The notes under the pieces were generated by a model. That model was not told the origin of the DNA. It made no database searches and saw only the letters and a program-made list of their open reading frames with translations. DNA of 54,988 bases from the NCBI GenBank assembly GCA_902760645.1, contig CACWHC010000010.1:1-54988 (forward strand), in the 5' to 3' direction. Position numbers and translations under genes: made by a program. Source of the stretch: an uncultured bacterium (GTDB lineage Bacteria; Cyanobacteriota; Vampirovibrionia; Gastranaerophilales; Gastranaerophilaceae). Of this stretch, positions 51,665-54,988 are shown piece by piece (position 1 is the first letter of the stretch; every line of letters starts with the position of its first letter).

Positions 51665-52342
51665 ATGAAACTTATAGCATTTTTAATAATATTTACCTGT
51701 ATATTAATAATACGCTTATTTATATTTATCATTCGCTCAGCCTGCAAAGCTGTTGACTTTATCGAAAAACCAAGAAATACAATCTCACAAGATTATAATT
51801 ATGCACATAAAGAATATTATAATAAAATTAATGAGCATGATGTTTTTATATTTTTTGTAACCAATTTGAGAGAAAAATGTAATTATCCAGAAGAATATTA
51901 CTTTAGTTCATTAGAAATTTTTACATATTTGTATTATCTTACCATGGTATTTCAATACAAGAATAAAAAATTTTATGTTAGCGAAACCACACTCTATTTA
52001 TATTCACGAAGTTTTGTTTGCTCAATTAACCCTTTAGATATTAAATCAAAGGAAATTTTAGAAAGTAAAGATTTTGTAAAAAATATGCTTACAGAAATTT
52101 ATAATTTCTGTTATAAGATTAATGAAATATATAATACAAATTTCTACAAAGAGGCAACTATCAAAGAACAACTATCAATTATTTTACCAGAAATAAAAAA
52201 GATAATTGAAAACAAATTGGATTCAGGAAGAGATATAAATTTTTACAACTCAAAATACAAACAAGATATTGATATTGAACTTTGTATAAATGAAGTGAAT
52301 AATCTTTTAGTTAGAACATTTCAGAGAAATAAATTAATATGA
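51665..52342 (+). CDS. Cassette gene 1: membrane-anchored protein, unknown
   Basis: A 225-residue protein with one N-terminal membrane anchor (LIAFLIIFTCILIIRLFIFII) and a cytosolic-looking, Tyr/Asn/Lys-rich helical domain (FFVTNLREKCNYPEEYYFSS, ILPEIKKIIENKLDSG). No known motif found. It is the first gene after the promoter at 51572, with its stop 8 nt before the next start. More AT-rich than neighbouring housekeeping genes, which fits acquired DNA. Confidence 0.7.
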   Translation: MKLIAFLIIFTCILIIRLFIFIIRSACKAVDFIEKPRNTISQDYNYAHKEYYNKINEHDVFIFFVTNLREKCNYPEEYYFSSLEIFTYLYYLTMVFQYKNKKFYVSETTLYLYSRSFVCSINPLDIKSKEILESKDFVKNMLTEIYNFCYKINEIYNTNFYKEATIKEQLSIILPEIKKIIENKLDSGRDINFYNSKYKQDIDIELCINEVNNLLVRTFQRNKLI

Positions 52343-52350
52343 GGAACTAA

Positions 52351-52641
52351 ATGATTACCCTAATATTACTTATAATACTTCTACTTTTGGCATTATTACC
52401 GTTACCGTACGGATATTATATCCTGCTACGCTTTACAGTTTTCTTTGGTCTAATCTATGAAATCATAAAAAACAAGACTCTTGGCCAAGATACAATTTTT
52501 ATATTCATAGCAATAGCAGTCCTGTATAATCCAATAATCAGAATGCCACTTGGCAGAGTTATATGGGTAATAGTTAATATTTTGACCGCTATTTACTTAA
52601 TATATTGTCTATTGAAATACAAGAATCTAAAAGGAGATTAA
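52351..52641 (+). CDS. Cassette gene 2: small DUF6804-like membrane protein
   Basis: A 96-residue protein with three or four hydrophobic helices: ITLILLIILLLLALLPLP, YYILLRFTVFFGLIYEI, TIFIFIAIAVLYNPII and VIWVIVNILTAIYLIYCLL. The YYILLR segment and the PIIRMPLGR turn recall DUF6804-type proteins; I recall this family only loosely. Function unknown. The next gene begins right after its stop. Confidence 0.7.
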   Translation: MITLILLIILLLLALLPLPYGYYILLRFTVFFGLIYEIIKNKTLGQDTIFIFIAIAVLYNPIIRMPLGRVIWVIVNILTAIYLIYCLLKYKNLKGD

Positions 52642-52642
52642 A

Positions 52643-53053
52643 ATGAAAAAACAAATTATCACGATTTTGTTATTATGTTCTATTTCGCCGGTTTTTGCGG
52701 AAGCATATTTTGAACCGCAATGGAACGAATTTTGTCCTAACCAATATATAAACCTTGATCCGGATAAAGATTATATTTTGGCAGAAAAGAAGTACTGGCA
52801 AGAACGAAAAAGAGATTTTGACAAGAAAATAGCACATTGTAAAAGCATAGAGGATAATGATAAACAAGAGGCTTGCTACGAAAATATACGACGTATAGAA
52901 AGTAATGCCAGTAACACTCATCTTGCAGAATTACAATACAAACAAGAAGTTATAAATTCCAGTGCTAATATGACTAATGCAACTACGGGTATAATAAACT
53001 CAATGAATTCAAGTGTAAACACTTGGCGTGGAGTTAAAATGTACGGATATTAA
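52643..53053 (+). CDS. Cassette gene 3: small secreted protein
   Basis: A 136-residue protein with a signal peptide (MKKQIITILLLCSISPVFA, cut before EAYFEP). The mature part is charged and helical, with three Cys in the order CPNQ, CKSI and CYEN, so one or two disulfides may form. The end is Asn/Ser-rich (NATTGIINSMNSSVN). Starts one base after the previous stop, so translation is coupled. Function unknown. Confidence 0.7.
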   Translation: MKKQIITILLLCSISPVFAEAYFEPQWNEFCPNQYINLDPDKDYILAEKKYWQERKRDFDKKIAHCKSIEDNDKQEACYENIRRIESNASNTHLAELQYKQEVINSSANMTNATTGIINSMNSSVNTWRGVKMYGY

Positions 53054-53084
53054 ATAATAAAAATAATTTAAAGGAGCAGCAATA

Positions 53085-53399
53085 ATGATTTCAATTCCAA
53101 AATTTATATATTATATATTTGCTGCATACGTTTTTAAATGCGGACTGGTAGAAGCAGATTTGCCAAATATAGCCGCATTTATTATAGCAGTGATAGTTGC
53201 CGGAATAGCTGTTATTTTAAAACCTCTGCTTTTACTAATTGCAACTCAAAACAATGCAGACAAGGCAATAATTTTCTTTGTATTCTCTGATTTAATAATT
53301 ATTATTCCTGCTATTTGGGGTGCATGTCAGGCTTGGGACTGGAATATATTAGTATCAATCGCAGTATTTTGCATAGGCAGTATATTAATACCATTCTAA
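53085..53399 (+). CDS. Cassette gene 4: small membrane protein
   Basis: A 104-residue protein with three or four membrane segments: FIYYIFAAYVFKCG, IAAFIIAVIVAGIAVIL, FFVFSDLIIIIPAIWGA and ILVSIAVFCIGSILIPF. AAGGAGCAG precedes the start. No known motif. It ends the cassette; the convergent GT4 gene lies 58 bp away. Confidence 0.65.
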   Translation: MISIPKFIYYIFAAYVFKCGLVEADLPNIAAFIIAVIVAGIAVILKPLLLLIATQNNADKAIIFFVFSDLIIIIPAIWGACQAWDWNILVSIAVFCIGSILIPF

Positions 53400-53457
53400 T
53401 GATATATAATTACTTTTGTAAGTGACAAATAATAACCAATAAGCAGGAGATTACACC

Positions 53458-54696
53458 TTACTTTTTATATTCACTTAAAACTTCATTATACACATGCATC
53501 AGTTTTTCATAATAAATGTCTTCTGTATAGTTTTCAATAGCTTTTTTATAAGCGTTTTTACCGTGTTCGATAACAAGTTCGGGATTGTTTTTGTATTTTA
53601 AAATACATTCTTTCAGTTGCTCAATGTTCCCAGGTTCAAAAAGCAAGCCCGTTTTATTATGTTCAACTACTTCCGGTATTCCTCCTACATTACTTGCGAT
53701 AACAGGTTTACCGTTTATGAAGGCTTCAGCATTTATTAAACCGAATGCCTCGTATCCAGTTGAAGGAACAATAAGAGCTATACAATTATTGTATTCTTCA
53801 TTTAATTCTTCGCCGCTCTTAAAGCCCACAAATTTAACATTTTCAAGATTATTATCTTTAATATACGGCATAAGCTCATTCTTAGCCTCGCCCTCACCTG
53901 CAACATGCAACTCAATATCACGAGGCAAAGAGGCCATAGCTTTGATTAAATAATCAAGCCCTTTCCCTTCTTCTAATCTTCCTACAAATAAGAAATAACC
54001 GCTGTTACTATAATTAGGTATAACATTTTCTGTCAGATTCTTTGGCAAGAAATTATATATAGCCTCAATTCTATTCTTACTTAATCTTTTATCAGCTTCC
54101 AAAAATTTATTTTTTATAGCATTACTTGCTGCGATATAATAATCAATATTGTGCGTAAAGTATAAATATTGAACGAATGCCAATAATATTCTTCTGATAT
54201 ATGTCTGAAACCTATTTCCTAAACACCTGTTTTTTATGCAATTATAGAATCTGCCATTGCGACATTCAACATTTTGGAAGCAGTTTCCGTCTGCCTTCAA
54301 TAATATTCCTCGGGGACAAATATTTACATAAGTACCATGCAGCATCATTACTGTAGGTATACCTTTGTACGCATCTAAAATTGATGGAGTTAAAACACCA
54401 AATCCATGTATATGAATAACATCAGGTTTAATCAATTTGACGAACTCTCTGAGTTTATTCTTCGCTTCAAAATTATAGTACTTCCTTATTGACTTTATAG
54501 AATTTTTTGGTATTTGAGTTTCATATTTCGGGAAATAGTTAATATATTCATAATTTTCATCATAATATGGTTTTTTATCACTGCAAAAGAAAAAAACTTC
54601 GTGACCATGCCTTTTTAGCATGTCAGCTATACGATAATTCATAATCTCTGCACCACCGTATAAATCAAATGCTCCATTAACTAAAATTATTCTCAC
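53458..54696 (-). CDS. GT4-family glycosyltransferase
   Basis: A 412-residue retaining glycosyltransferase with GT-B fold. The N-terminal acceptor domain starts VNGAFDLYGGAEIMNYRIA. The C-terminal donor domain has FVGRLEEGKGLDYLIKA, AGEGEAKNELMP, and the EX7E motif in PSTGYEAFGLINAEAF (Glu pair eight residues apart). A Cys-rich insertion (CPRGILLKADGNCFQNVECR) in the middle is of the kind seen in wall-polysaccharide GT4 enzymes. It likely adds a sugar to a surface glycan; donor and acceptor unknown. It is alone at the contig edge. Confidence 0.9.
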   Translation of the reverse strand: MRIILVNGAFDLYGGAEIMNYRIADMLKRHGHEVFFFCSDKKPYYDENYEYINYFPKYETQIPKNSIKSIRKYYNFEAKNKLREFVKLIKPDVIHIHGFGVLTPSILDAYKGIPTVMMLHGTYVNICPRGILLKADGNCFQNVECRNGRFYNCIKNRCLGNRFQTYIRRILLAFVQYLYFTHNIDYYIAASNAIKNKFLEADKRLSKNRIEAIYNFLPKNLTENVIPNYSNSGYFLFVGRLEEGKGLDYLIKAMASLPRDIELHVAGEGEAKNELMPYIKDNNLENVKFVGFKSGEELNEEYNNCIALIVPSTGYEAFGLINAEAFINGKPVIASNVGGIPEVVEHNKTGLLFEPGNIEQLKECILKYKNNPELVIEHGKNAYKKAIENYTEDIYYEKLMHVYNEVLSEYKK

Positions 54697-54911
54697 TTTG
54701 CATATACCTATATTATTAGAGATTCAGATATAATATAAAACTCTAATATTTTATACATAAAAAACGCAAATAAAATCTAATCATTAGATATAGACGTATA
54801 ATATATACCATAAAATTATTATAATTAAAATAATCATATAATAAGAAATTTAATTCATTTAATTTGAATATGAATTAAGCATTTTATGACGGCGGTAAGG
54901 ACTCTGCCGAG
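54697..54911. other. AT-rich intergenic region upstream of the GT4 gene
   Basis: Very AT-rich; several weak TATAAT-like boxes on both strands but none with a convincing -35. No gene seen. Confidence 0.4.
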
Positions 54912-54988
54912 CAAAACAATCCGGTGAATTGTTTTGTGAGAGGGGGAACCCCTGAATTTGCACTAGCAAATGATGGGTTCAATTCCCT
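54912..54988. other. Structured element B at the contig edge (truncated)
   Basis: CAAAACAAT (54912-54920) pairs perfectly with ATTGTTTTG (54928-54936). GAACCC (54946-54951) pairs with GGGTTC (54975-54980) around ATTTGC-ACTA-GCAAAT (54956-54971). The GAACCC-hairpin-GGGTTC plan is the same as in element A (2-34) with a different inner hairpin. The window ends within it. Strand and function are unknown. Confidence 0.45.

Noticed and set aside
54940-54988. Partial tRNA or tmRNA at the right edge (GGGTTCAATTCCC resembles a T arm)
   Set aside because: The preceding hairpin has a 4-nt loop and no anticodon arm geometry; GGGTTC pairs better with the upstream GAACCC.

Overview
The window reads as a chromosomal contig from an AT-rich, Gram-negative-type relative of the Cyanobacteria, most likely a gut Vampirovibrionia (Melainabacteria) of the Gastranaerophilales type. 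This placement is inference. It rests on a tRNA-Glu(UUC) of cyanobacterial/plastid type (G1:U72, A53:U61, encoded CCA), a Kdo pathway (KdsC, KdsD) that implies lipopolysaccharide, mixed Firmicutes/cyanobacterial gene orders, and many lineage-type proteins carrying a short N-x-[ST]-F-[GTK] motif in an otherwise unstructured segment. Promoters are consistent: several have TGnTATAAT extended -10 boxes with a TTGnnn-like -35 at 16-17 bp.

Layout. 1-240: a strongly base-paired, GC-richer element with a terminator. 247-9382, mostly minus strand: an alpha-amylase-family protein, two large membrane proteins of unknown function, UppP, QueD, KdsC and PnuC, then a plus-strand membrane protein. 9430-13277: a PP-loop protein fused to a degenerate D-Ala-D-Ala carboxypeptidase domain, a secreted matrixin-like protease and an unknown protein. 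13362-15198: rplS-rbgA-rnhB. 15404-18614: an L,D-transpeptidase and a Ski2-type helicase. 18633-22578: TsaC, MurJ and a SpoIID protein. 22701-27569: a small lineage protein, CysS, a degenerate EF-hand-like protein, an M14 peptidase, FtsY and NusB. 27694-27937: two predicted minus-strand small RNAs. 28146-36112: two TPR proteins, a PurN-like protein with a Cys-rich tail, a FliA-type sigma factor, aspartokinase, a KdsC-like phosphatase and a histidine kinase. 36248-44402: Pgi, a putative zincin, KdsD, ThyX, a GT2 glycosyltransferase and PgpH-YbeY-DgkA. 44459-49264: a small protein, a double M16 peptidase, an EF-hand protein, ClpP and tRNA-Glu. 49315-54988, accessory in character: a second structured element, a 45-bp-repeat protein, an XRE regulator facing a four-gene envelope operon of unknown function, a GT4 glycosyltransferase, and a third structured element at the contig edge.

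How the genes fit together. Envelope biogenesis dominates: UppP and DgkA recycle or phosphorylate undecaprenol, MurJ flips lipid II, the SpoIID protein and L,D-transpeptidase remodel peptidoglycan, and KdsC/KdsD supply Kdo. PgpH implies cyclic-di-AMP signalling. FtsY, NusB, ClpP, YbeY, RbgA, RNase HII, L19, TsaC and CysS are housekeeping.

Most worth following up: the tandem small RNAs with exposed CCUCC (anti-Shine-Dalgarno-like) motifs at 27.7-27.9 kb, the first resembling cyanobacterial Yfr1 in architecture; the PP-loop/dead-PBP fusion; the PurN-like protein with a lost catalytic Asn and a CxxxCxxxCxxCH tail; the structured elements that share an 18-nt motif; and the XRE-controlled four-gene cassette. 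All calls come from reading the sequence; no searches or folding programs were run.
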